NCBI RefSeq assembly: GCF_014196125.1
Contig: NZ_JACIDA010000001.1
Coordinates: forward strand, 310,001 to 374,000
Direction of reading: 5' to 3'
Length of the DNA: 64,000 bases
Source: Brevundimonas mediterranea
GTDB lineage: Bacteria; Pseudomonadota; Alphaproteobacteria; Caulobacterales; Caulobacteraceae
Positions 17,507 through 24,847 of the stretch are shown piece by piece. A program made the translations under genes and the position numbers. Within the stretch, counting starts at the first letter, position 1; each line of letters starts with the position of its first letter. The notes beneath the pieces were generated by a model. It had not been told where the DNA came from and ran no database searches. It worked only from the letters and a program-made list of their open reading frames with translations.

Positions 17507-18088
17507 ATGAGAGTGACGCGTGAGCAGATGCAGGCCAACAGGACGCGAATCCTGGACGCCGCCGGTTGGCTGTTCCGGGAGAAGGGCTTTGACGCGGTCA
17601 GCGTGGCTGAGGTGATGAAGGCCGCGGGCCTGACCCACGGCGGCTTCTACGGGCACTTCGAGTCCAAGGATGATCTCATCGCCCAGGCGATCGCTCATAT
17701 TTTCAGCGGCGGCCTGCAAGGGCCTGATGACCTGAATGCTTATCTCGACGCCTATCTATCGCCACTGCACCGAGACAGCGTGGCCAAGGGGTGTCCCACG
17801 GCGGCCTTGATCGCCGACGTCCGGCGTCAGACTCCCGCCGCGCGCCTCGCCATGACCGCCGGCTTCAGATCACAGATCGATCGCATAGCCTCGGCGATCG
17901 CCGAGACGAAATCGCCCAACGCCCGGAGGGCGGCGATCGGCGCCTGGGCGTCCTTGGTCGGGGCTCTTGTACTGGCGCGCACCGTCGATGACCCGACGCT
18001 GTCCGGCGAGATCCTTGAGGAGACGCGAAACTGGATCGGCGGCAAGACAGGCCTAAGTCGTGGAGACGAGCCGGCCGTGGCGACGTAG
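17507..18088 (+). CDS. TetR-family transcriptional repressor
   Basis: A 193-residue regulator. The N-terminal helix-turn-helix is typical: RTRILDAAGWLFREKGFDAVSVAEVMKAAGLTHGGFYGHFESKDDLIAQA. The C-terminal ligand-binding domain has the AKGCPTAALIADV and ARRAAIGAWASLVGALVLAR segments common to regulators of SDR/oxidoreductase operons. The start at 17507 (MRVTREQMQ) has a GGAG-type motif upstream; an ATG at 17471 lies inside the second operator candidate and has no ribosome-binding site. It presumably represses the divergent detoxification operon and itself, with release by an electrophilic compound. Confidence 0.94.
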   Translation: MRVTREQMQANRTRILDAAGWLFREKGFDAVSVAEVMKAAGLTHGGFYGHFESKDDLIAQAIAHIFSGGLQGPDDLNAYLDAYLSPLHRDSVAKGCPTAALIADVRRQTPAARLAMTAGFRSQIDRIASAIAETKSPNARRAAIGAWASLVGALVLARTVDDPTLSGEILEETRNWIGGKTGLSRGDEPAVAT

Positions 18089-18113
18089 GGGGCCTGAGCG
18101 CGCCCTCTCCGAG

Positions 18114-18950
18114 TCATAAGCTCCACTGCGCCGCGAGGGCGGTCAGGCTGTCGGCGGACCAGTCCCAGTCTTGCGCCGCGCCGGCGTCCGGGGCCAGGCG
18201 GCCGCCGTATTCGTTCGGCCGGGCGATATAGGCCGTGCGCAACCCCGAGGCGCGCGCCGCCGCGAGGTCGCTGTGATGGGCGGCGACGAGGCAGAGTTGC
18301 TCCGGCCGAAGTCCGAGAATTTCAGCCGTGCCCAGATAGGCGCGAGGATCAGGTTTGTAGATTCGGGTGACCTCCGCGCCGAGAATGGCGTCCCACGGCA
18401 GTCCGGCTCGGCGCGCCATTTCCAGCATCAGGCCGATGTTGCCGTTGGACAGGGTCACGATTGGGAGGCCGACCTTAAGCCGGGTGAGACCCTCGACGGA
18501 GTCCGGCCAGGGATCCAGCCGATGCCAGGCCCTGTTCCAATCGGACAGCACCGCCTCGTCGAGCGTCGGGTCGATGCCTTCGGCGCGCAAGGCGTCTTCC
18601 AGCATCTCGCGATGAAGAACATCGAGCGTCACATACCCTCGGTTCGACGTGCGATAGGCGGCCATCACCTCAATGTAGCGAAAGCGCCAGGCGTCGGCGA
18701 AGGCGGCCGGATCGACGTCGTCCCGGCCGATCCGCTGGAGAAACCCGGCCGACTCCCGGGTGATGCTGGTTCGCCAATCGACCACGGTGCCGAAGACGTC
18801 GAACGCCAGGGCCATCGGCCTTGGGGAGGAGGATTGGGACACGACAGGGCTCCTGCGGGCTGAGGATCCAGGTGACGCCCAGACCGAACTGGCTGGGCCG
18901 ATGAGCGCGCCCGTCGCCAGGCCGGCGATCATGAGGCGCCGCCGGTTCAT
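18114..18950 (-). CDS. Exported haloacid dehalogenase type II (HAD superfamily)
   Basis: A 278-residue HAD protein. The N-terminus MNRRRLMIAGLATGALIG...VWASPG is a Tat-like signal, unusual because most 2-haloacid dehalogenases are cytoplasmic. The nucleophile is the aspartate of AFDVFGTVVDW. TLSNGN holds the second-motif serine, YKPDPRAYLGTAEILG the lysine, and VAAHHSDLAAARASGLRTAYIARPNEYGG the family-typical end. The usual asparagine of the VAAHNWD-type segment is a histidine here. Family members hydrolyse L-2-haloacids to 2-hydroxyacids. It is the third gene after a class II aldolase and a 2-hydroxyacid oxidase, which could act on the hydroxyacid product. Confidence 0.88.
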   Translation of the reverse strand: MNRRRLMIAGLATGALIGPASSVWASPGSSARRSPVVSQSSSPRPMALAFDVFGTVVDWRTSITRESAGFLQRIGRDDVDPAAFADAWRFRYIEVMAAYRTSNRGYVTLDVLHREMLEDALRAEGIDPTLDEAVLSDWNRAWHRLDPWPDSVEGLTRLKVGLPIVTLSNGNIGLMLEMARRAGLPWDAILGAEVTRIYKPDPRAYLGTAEILGLRPEQLCLVAAHHSDLAAARASGLRTAYIARPNEYGGRLAPDAGAAQDWDWSADSLTALAAQWSL

Positions 18951-18975
18951 GACGTCGCCCTGGACGCGAGCCGGG

Positions 18976-20139
18976 TCAAGTCAGCCGCTCCGCGCCGGCG
19001 GCGCGAACGTCGGCGAGGGTGGGATAGCCGTTGACCGCCATCAGCAGGTCCGCTTCGGCGAGGATGGAGCGCAGGACGTGGGCGGCGCCATCCGCTCCGC
19101 CGAGGGCCAGGCCGTAGAGATAGGGGCGGCCCACGCCGACGGCCCGGGCGCCAAGGGCGAGCGCCTTGACGACATCGCTCCCGGATCGGACGCCGGAATC
19201 AAAAAGCACCGGCGTGTCGCCGGATGCGGCGACCACGCCGCGCAGATGGTCAATGGCGGCGATGCCGCCGTTGGCCTGTCGTCCGCCGTGATTGGAGCAG
19301 TAGATGGCGTCGGCCCCGCCGTCGATCGCCCGTCGGGCGTCATCAGGATGGCAGATCCCTTTGAGCACGAGCGGCAGTTTGGTGAGGGACCGAAGCCAGG
19401 TCATGTCGTCCCAGGTCAGCACCTTGCCGAAGGTCGCCATCCATTGACGGACCGCGGCGGGAAGGTCCTCGTGCGGCGGCTTCTCCAGCATCCGTAGAAA
19501 GACAGGGTCGCTGAAATAGTTGCTCAGCACATGGCCGCGGAGTTGGGGGAAGTTGCCGCTGTTCAGGTCGCGCGGCCGCCATCCCGTCAGCCAGGTGTCC
19601 AGCGTGACGACGATCGCCTTGTAGCCGGCGGCTTCGGCCCGGCGGACGAGGCTTTCGGTCAGATCACGGTCCTTAGGGGTATAGAGCTGGAAGAAACCCG
19701 GCGTCTCGCCCAGCGCGCGCGCGACATCCTCGAGCGGATCATTCGTCAGCGTCGAGACGGTGAGCGGAACTCCCGTCGCCGCAGCGGCACGGGCGGCGGC
19801 CAGGTCTCCGTGTCCGTCCTGGGCGCACAGGCCCGCCACGCCGATCGGCGCCATGAAGAGCGGGTGGGGCAGGGTCAGGCCGAACAGATCGATCGACAGA
19901 TCGCGCGTCGAGGTGTCCACCATCATACGCGGCGTCAGGCCCCAGCGATGAAAACCCTCGGCGTTGCTGCGCTGGGTGAATTCATCGCCGCAGCCGCCCT
20001 GGACATAGTTGAGAACGGAGGCGGGCAGGGCTGCGGCGGCCCGGTGTTCCAGCGTCGCGAAGTCGACCGGAACCTTGGGCAAGACCCCGTTCAGCCCGGC
20101 CATATAGAGTTCGTTCTGGTAGTCGCCGTAGTGGGCCAA
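18976..20139 (-). CDS. FMN-dependent alpha-hydroxyacid oxidase (lactate 2-monooxygenase-like)
   Basis: A 387-residue TIM-barrel flavoenzyme. The start MAHYGDYQNELYMAGL and the length match lactate 2-monooxygenase-type members rather than shorter lactate dehydrogenases. FMN and substrate motifs are FMAPIGVAGL, FQLYTPKDRD, VLKGICHPDDA, the catalytic SNHGGRQ (histidine and arginine) and LFDSGVRSGSDVVKALALGARAVGVGRPYLYGL. It oxidises 2-hydroxyacids to 2-oxoacids or, in the monooxygenase type, to a shorter acid plus CO2. It lies 25 bp upstream of the dehalogenase in the same direction, so a dehalogenation-oxidation sequence is plausible. Confidence 0.94.
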   Translation of the reverse strand: MAHYGDYQNELYMAGLNGVLPKVPVDFATLEHRAAAALPASVLNYVQGGCGDEFTQRSNAEGFHRWGLTPRMMVDTSTRDLSIDLFGLTLPHPLFMAPIGVAGLCAQDGHGDLAAARAAAATGVPLTVSTLTNDPLEDVARALGETPGFFQLYTPKDRDLTESLVRRAEAAGYKAIVVTLDTWLTGWRPRDLNSGNFPQLRGHVLSNYFSDPVFLRMLEKPPHEDLPAAVRQWMATFGKVLTWDDMTWLRSLTKLPLVLKGICHPDDARRAIDGGADAIYCSNHGGRQANGGIAAIDHLRGVVAASGDTPVLFDSGVRSGSDVVKALALGARAVGVGRPYLYGLALGGADGAAHVLRSILAEADLLMAVNGYPTLADVRAAGAERLT

Positions 20140-20205
20140 GGCTTTGGCTCTCCCGTCGTTGGCGGAATCGAGATGGAGCGGGGGCGGCCCGCGGCGGCGG
20201 CGTCC

Positions 20206-20982
20206 TCAGTCCCGGAAACCGGGATTGATCCGATCGAGCTTTCGCAGCAGGGCGGGCCAAGCCAGCGTGTCGGACACCATGGTCATGGCCTCGGCCCCCG
20301 ACTGCGCCTGGACCTTTTCGGCGACGCCCTGGTTCGGCGTGTTGAGACCGTCTCGTCCCGCGCTGAGCATCAGCACCTGGGCCTCGCAGGCCCGTTCCAG
20401 GAAATACATCCGGATGAAAGCCTGGGCCACGGTCGAGCCGACCGTCAGGGTCCCGTGGTTGCGCAGGATCATGGCGTGGCGATCGCCGAGGTCGGCCACG
20501 AGCCGCTCGCGCTCGTCCAGGTCCGTCGCGATCCCCTCGAAGTCGTGATAGGCGACGTCGCGCCCGGCGATCATCGCCGTCTGGGTGTGGGGCAAGAGCC
20601 CTTCGGCCATCGCCGACACCGCCTGCCCGTGCGGGGTGTGCAGATGAAGGACCGCCATCGCGTCCTCGCGCGCCGCATGGATGGCCGAGTGAATCACGAA
20701 GCCGGCGCGGTTCACCGGTGCGGGGCTGTCCGAGACCTTGTTCCCGTCGATGTCGATCTTGACCAGGGACGAGGCGGTGATCTCCTCGAACATGTGGGTG
20801 TACGGATTGATCAGGAAATGGTGCTCGGGACCCGGCACGCGCGCCGACAGGTGGGTGAAGATCAGGTCGTCCCAGCCGTAGAGGGCGACCAGCCGGTAGG
20901 CGGCCGCCAGATCGACGCGCAACGCCCATTCCTCGGGGGAGACGGCGTCGTCCGCCGAGACCGTCTTCAAGGCCGTGGTCAT
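20206..20982 (-). CDS. Class II aldolase/adducin family protein
   Basis: A 258-residue class II aldolase-like protein. The start MTTALK at 20982 follows GGGAGA; longer frames have no support. Zinc-site histidines are seen in AVLHLHTPHGQAVSAM and RNHGTLTVG, and the phosphate/substrate region in DDLIFTHLSARVPGPEHHFLINPY. The family includes fuculose-phosphate aldolase, decarboxylases and poorly defined aldolase/adducin proteins of small-molecule catabolism; this one resembles the last group. It is probably first in an operon with the hydroxyacid oxidase (67-bp gap) and the dehalogenase, and divergent from a Crp-type regulator. Confidence 0.92.
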   Translation of the reverse strand: MTTALKTVSADDAVSPEEWALRVDLAAAYRLVALYGWDDLIFTHLSARVPGPEHHFLINPYTHMFEEITASSLVKIDIDGNKVSDSPAPVNRAGFVIHSAIHAAREDAMAVLHLHTPHGQAVSAMAEGLLPHTQTAMIAGRDVAYHDFEGIATDLDERERLVADLGDRHAMILRNHGTLTVGSTVAQAFIRMYFLERACEAQVLMLSAGRDGLNTPNQGVAEKVQAQSGAEAMTMVSDTLAWPALLRKLDRINPGFRD

Positions 20983-21089
20983 GCTGGATTCTCCCGTTGT
21001 CGTCCTTGTTGTTGCGTTCACGGTGACACAGCAAGGAAGATGAGAATGTCGCAAACTTGACAATCTGGCGCCGGCGGCGACCATGGGAG

Positions 21090-21764
21090 ATGGACGCCGC
21101 CGACCTCGCCGTGCTCGCAACCGATTCCTGGTTCGGCGATCTCCCGCCCCAGCGGCGCGCCCTCTTGCTGGATCAGGCCCAGGCGCGTGTGGTCCCGGAC
21201 GGGGGGCGGATCTATGATTTCGGAGACCCGCCGAACGGCCTCTGGGCTGTTCTTGAAGGGCAAGTCCGGCTCAAGGCCTATCCCGCGCCAGGCGTTGAGT
21301 TCGTAGCCCTGATCCTGGGGCCGGGCGCCTGGTTCGGCGAGGTCTCGACCCTGGACGGCGGTCCGCGTCCGCATGATGCGGCGGCGTCGGGCACTGCACG
21401 CGTGCTTCACCTGTCGATGGCGGTGTTTGGTCGGCTCGCGGAGACGACCCCAGCCCTCTATCTGGATGTCGGGCGGCTGGCCTGCCGGCACCAGCGGGTC
21501 GCCTTGGATTTCATCGCCCAGACCGTGGCCCTGCCGTTCGAGGTGCGTCTGGCCAAGCTGTTGGAGGGCAGAACCCAGGCCGACGGCGGCGTCCTGACCC
21601 TTCGTCAGGAGGATCTCGCGGTGATGTTGAGCGTCTCGCGCCAGACCCTCAACCGCGGCCTGAGAGGCATGGCGCAGGCCGGTGTCATCAGACAGGCCTA
21701 CGGGCGCATCGAGATCATGGATCGCGCAAGGCTCATGGTCATGGCCTCGGCCGCCGACCGCTGA
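21090..21764 (+). CDS. Crp/Fnr-family transcriptional regulator
   Basis: A regulator of about 224 residues. The N-terminal cyclic-nucleotide-binding fold reads IYDFGDPPNGLWAVLEGQVRLKAY and LILGPGAWFGEVSTLDGGPRPHDA. The C-terminal helix-turn-helix is LRQEDLAVMLSVSRQTLNRGLRGMAQAGVI. No Fnr-type cysteine cluster is visible, so it is not an iron-sulfur oxygen sensor of the Fnr kind. The start is uncertain: ATG at 21090 or TTG at 21057. It is divergent from the aldolase-oxidase-dehalogenase genes, its most likely targets. Confidence 0.9.
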   Translation: MDAADLAVLATDSWFGDLPPQRRALLLDQAQARVVPDGGRIYDFGDPPNGLWAVLEGQVRLKAYPAPGVEFVALILGPGAWFGEVSTLDGGPRPHDAAASGTARVLHLSMAVFGRLAETTPALYLDVGRLACRHQRVALDFIAQTVALPFEVRLAKLLEGRTQADGGVLTLRQEDLAVMLSVSRQTLNRGLRGMAQAGVIRQAYGRIEIMDRARLMVMASAADR

Positions 21765-21782
21765 AAGCCGGTCTCGTTCAAC

Positions 21783-22241
21783 TCACGGCCGCTCCAGCGG
21801 GAAGATCAGCAGGGTGGAGGTGGCGCTGGCGCAGAGCCGTCCTTGACGGTCCACCAACCGGGCCTCGGCGAAGGCGACGCGCCGGCCCCGGGAGGCGATC
21901 GTTCCCTCGCACCGGACGGGGCCGCTCGTGTCGCTCATGCCCCGGTGATAGGCCACCTTCAACTCAAGCGTGGTGAAGCCCTCGCCCACCTCCAGAGTGG
22001 AATGGACCGCGCAGCCGCAAGCCGTATCGAGCAGAGTGGCGGCGTATCCGCCGTGAACCGAACCGATGGGATTATAGACCGCGCGACTGGGACGCCCTTC
22101 GAAAACGACCCGCCCGCGTTCGACCTCGATCAGGTCGAACGCCAGCGTCTCTCCGATCGGCGCCTTGAGATCGCCCCGGAGAATCGCCTGCACCTGGGCC
22201 AGGCCGTCCAGACCGGTCAAGTCGCTCGTCGCAGCGGTCAT
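21783..22241 (-). CDS. PaaI-family hotdog thioesterase
   Basis: A 152-residue hotdog-fold acyl-CoA thioesterase. The start MTAATSD at 22241 is preceded by GGGAG at good spacing. The catalytic segment NPIGSVHGGYAATLLDTACGCAVHS matches the PaaI/YigI type (HGG with a downstream aspartate), and TTLELKVAYHRG and VAFAEARLVDRQGRLCASATSTLLIF complete the fold. It hydrolyses aromatic or medium acyl-CoA thioesters in the cytoplasm. It is divergent from an HxlR regulator, 73 bp away, which may control it. Confidence 0.93.
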   Translation of the reverse strand: MTAATSDLTGLDGLAQVQAILRGDLKAPIGETLAFDLIEVERGRVVFEGRPSRAVYNPIGSVHGGYAATLLDTACGCAVHSTLEVGEGFTTLELKVAYHRGMSDTSGPVRCEGTIASRGRRVAFAEARLVDRQGRLCASATSTLLIFPLERP

Positions 22242-22314
22242 CTTCGCTCTCCCGAACAATCCCGACCTATCGGTAAGTCTTGAAAGAGGACGGAGTCAAC
22301 GCTACTCGAAGGCG

Positions 22315-22797
22315 ATGAAATCCGGAGAACTCGCACGATCGACCTGCGGCATGGAACGCGCGCTCGCGGTCGTAGGCGATCGGTGGGCCCTGACGATTCT
22401 GCGTGACGCCTTTCTGGGCGTCAGGCGCTTCGAGGATTTTCAGCGCCGATCGGCGATGGCGCGCAATGTTTTGGCCAAGCGCCTGGCGCTGCTCGTGGGC
22501 CATGGCGTCCTGGCCCGGACGGTCTACCAGGATCGTCCGATCCGACATGAGTATCGGCTTACGTCGAGAGGGCAGGGCCTGTTTCCGGTCATCCTGTCGC
22601 TTGCAAGTTGGGGCCAGGCGTACCTGACCGAAGATCATGCGCCCGCCCCCTTGTTCCGTCATCGCGGTTGCGATCACGACATGCGTCCGGTCTTGGCCTG
22701 TTCCGCGTGCGGCGGCGAACTCCATGCGCGATCAGTCGAGCTGAACCTTGAGACAGACACCGGGGATGGAGCGGCGGTTCGGGCGTTCGCCGGCTGA
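22315..22797 (+). CDS. HxlR-family regulator with zinc-ribbon-like tail
   Basis: A 160-residue regulator. The start at 22315 (MKSGEL) is the usual N-terminus, just before the conserved CGMERALAVVGDRWALTILRDAFLG. The winged helix includes FEDFQRRSAMARNVLAKRLALLVGHGVL and RHEYRLTSRG. After the winged helix the protein carries CDHDMRPVLACSACGGEL, a C..C-x-x-C cluster that resembles a small zinc-ribbon tail found in part of the family. HxlR proteins respond to electrophiles or redox state. Neighbouring candidate targets are the divergent thioesterase and the MaoC gene downstream. Confidence 0.92.
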   Translation: MKSGELARSTCGMERALAVVGDRWALTILRDAFLGVRRFEDFQRRSAMARNVLAKRLALLVGHGVLARTVYQDRPIRHEYRLTSRGQGLFPVILSLASWGQAYLTEDHAPAPLFRHRGCDHDMRPVLACSACGGELHARSVELNLETDTGDGAAVRAFAG

Positions 22798-22857
22798 GCC
22801 GAGACTCCTAGCGCTGACGGAATTGGTGATGACACCGACAGAGGACAGGAGCTGAGA

Positions 22858-23322
22858 TTGGAGTATTTCGAGGATATCGCGGTGGGCGACACGGCCCGCT
22901 TCGGCGCCTATGCTGTCGATCGGGTGGAAGTCATCGCCTTCGCCGAAAAGTTCGACCCGCAACCTTTCCATTTGTCCGATGCGGCTGCGGCGAAAACCCC
23001 GTTCAAGCGGCTCGCCGCCAGCGGCTGGCATACCTGCGCCATGACCATGGCCATGACGGTCGCCCATGGTCAGGAGCGTCAACAGGCGCTTCTCGGCTCG
23101 CCGGGGATCGACACCCTGCGCTGGCTCAAGCCGGTCTACCCCGGCGACACGCTTCGCTGTGAAACCCAGGTGATCGAGGCGCGTCGTTCGGAAAGCCGCC
23201 CGACCATGGGCCTCGTCAAGAGCGCCGTCACAGTATTCAATCAGGACGATGTCGTCGTCATGACGTTTATCGCCAATATGATGGTCCAGGCCCGGCCCGG
23301 CGGACGGGCCGCGACTGCATAA
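22858..23322 (+). CDS. MaoC-family hotdog dehydratase
   Basis: A 154-residue single-hotdog MaoC protein. It uses a TTG start at 22858, supported by AGGAG six bases upstream and by the family-typical first residues (x-EYFEDIAVGD). The hydratase signature region is FAEKFDPQPFHLSDAAAAKTPFKRLAASGWHT, with the aspartate and histidine positions of enoyl-CoA hydratase 2. WLKPVYPGDTL follows. It probably hydrates or dehydrates an acyl-CoA or acts on related esters. It lies 60 bp after the HxlR gene on the same strand. Confidence 0.92.
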   Translation: MEYFEDIAVGDTARFGAYAVDRVEVIAFAEKFDPQPFHLSDAAAAKTPFKRLAASGWHTCAMTMAMTVAHGQERQQALLGSPGIDTLRWLKPVYPGDTLRCETQVIEARRSESRPTMGLVKSAVTVFNQDDVVVMTFIANMMVQARPGGRAATA

Positions 23323-23339
23323 CTCTGACTGGAGCCCCC

Positions 23340-23675
23340 ATGTTCGACGTCGTCCTGGCCCTCGCCTTGCTGCTGCCCCAGAGCGTTCCCTACACGGTTG
23401 CGCAGACTCCGACGGGCGCTCAAGCCTGGCCGCCCGAAACCAGCGTCAGGGCTCCGCTCAACGCCCTCGAATACCCCACGGTTCTGGAGCCTGTGAACAG
23501 GTCGCTTGCAGCGTTGCTGGACGATGGGGCGAAGGTCGTCTCGGCCTATGTCGGCGAAAAGGGGCCGATCGTGACGGTCCAGAAGCGAGGCAAGGTCACC
23601 GTTTGTCTCGTCATCGGTCCCGACCCGTCCACAGATCAGAATGTTCCAACCTCGCGTTGCTACAATCTCAACTAG
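23340..23675 (+). CDS. Small exported protein of unknown function
   Basis: A 111-residue protein starting 17 bases after the MaoC stop, with GGAG upstream. The N-terminus MFDVVLALALLLPQSVPYTVAQ looks like a signal peptide. The mature part ends in CLVIGPDPSTDQNVPTSRCYNLN, with two cysteines that could pair. No family is recognised. The coding-like composition and tight spacing support a real gene. Confidence 0.65.
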   Translation: MFDVVLALALLLPQSVPYTVAQTPTGAQAWPPETSVRAPLNALEYPTVLEPVNRSLAALLDDGAKVVSAYVGEKGPIVTVQKRGKVTVCLVIGPDPSTDQNVPTSRCYNLN

Positions 23676-23884
23676 GGTCAGGGCTCGATCTGAATGCCGA
23701 CGTTGCAAAGGGGGCGCGCGCAGGGGCGTTTTCGGCGCCTTGGACAGGTTGAGGTCGCAGGCGAAAGCCTGGCGGCCATGGTCGCAACATCTTGGCGAAT
23801 GAGGCGCAGACAGGCCTGGGTCTGAAACCTCCGCTCGCGAAGGTTGGGAGGACCGCACGTCCGACGAAAGTCGGCGGACCGGGC

Positions 23885-24165
23885 ATCCGCGTCGCCTGCA
23901 TCTGAACAGGCTCGTCGCGTCTTCATGACGAGGCGCCCCGCATGTTCACCACTATCCTGGCCGAGACCCGGACCCATCGTCGAGTCCTGACCCCATTCGC
24001 TCCGGAAGAGGAATGTCGGGCGCACCGGCACGCCTGCGGCCAGGTCTCCCTGTTGTTTTCGGGGGCTACGTCGTGAAGAGCCTTGAAGGCTTCCGGACCG
24101 TCGCCGGGACGAGCCTCAGTTGTAAGCCTGCAGGGTTCGAACTTACTTCGGTTTCGAACCTCGGG
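23885..24165 (+). pseudogene. Frameshifted, truncated AraC-regulator copy
   Basis: From the ATG at 23942 the frame reads MFTTILAETRTHRRVLTPFAPEEECRAHRH, closely matching the start of the intact AraC gene at 6733, and hits TGA at 24074-24076. In the next frame the match continues as FRTVAGTSLSCKPAGFE (intact copy: RTVAGASLSCKPEGFE). A one-base shift near 24065 therefore broke it, and everything downstream, including the DNA-binding half, is lost. The upstream bases CCTGCATCTGAACAG (about 23895) also match those before the intact gene (CCTGCATCCGAACAG), so the duplication included the leader. Confidence 0.85.
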
Positions 24166-24616
24166 GGTCAGACGGCGCGGGGTCGGTCTATAGGCGCCGC
24201 GGCTGAAATTGAACGCCCGCTAGGGGCGTCGTGAGCGCCAGCACGCTGGATGGCCCGTTACCGCAGCTCCTATGCTTCTCCCGCGTGGGATCCGAGAGCC
24301 TCAGGTACCTGCCGGCTTCCTGGGGGCGTAGAAAGCGTCTCGGGGGTAGCTTTCGTCGGTCATCTCTCCTGTCCCTTCCGCTCGAAAACCAGACGATCCT
24401 CAGTTGGGTTCGAGCGGGTTGATACCCACAGCCTTGCGGGGTCGTAGCAGCTAAGGCCTATCGGGCCTTTCGGCGATAGATTCCGCCTATCGCCGGACAT
24501 CCGAGTGTTGCTCGGAAAATCCGACGAGGCTTGACGCCAGCCTCACCGTTTTTCTCGACTGGAGAAACGGTGACCGGGAAGGTTGGGCAAAAATTTCAAC
24601 GAAATCAAAAAGACGA
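24166..24616. other. Non-coding stretch with strong hairpins
   Basis: No credible gene is seen in these 450 bases. They contain three good inverted repeats: AAGGCC/GGCCTT (24454-24470), GGCGATAG/CTATCGCC (24473-24495, seven-base loop) and CACCGTTT/AAACGGTG (24544-24572). The last could end transcription from either side but lacks a T-run. The rest may be decayed remains of the AraC locus. Confidence 0.5.
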
Positions 24617-24692
<76 letters not shown>

Positions 24693-24847
24693 GACCGGTC
24701 GTCTTCGTCTTCGGGGGCGAGAGGCCTTGCCGAAGGGCGCTCCTACTACCCAGCCCTTGGGGGGTTGGCAAGCGCTTTCGCAAACTTTCTTTGACGGGCA
24801 TGGTCCGTCAGGAATCGGTCGCGTGGGGCGGCGGGGGAGCAAGCATC

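Noticed and set aside
23942-24076. Functional short AraC-type peptide
   Set aside because: The 44-codon frame ends by frameshift inside a conserved domain, so it is a pseudogene rather than a microprotein.
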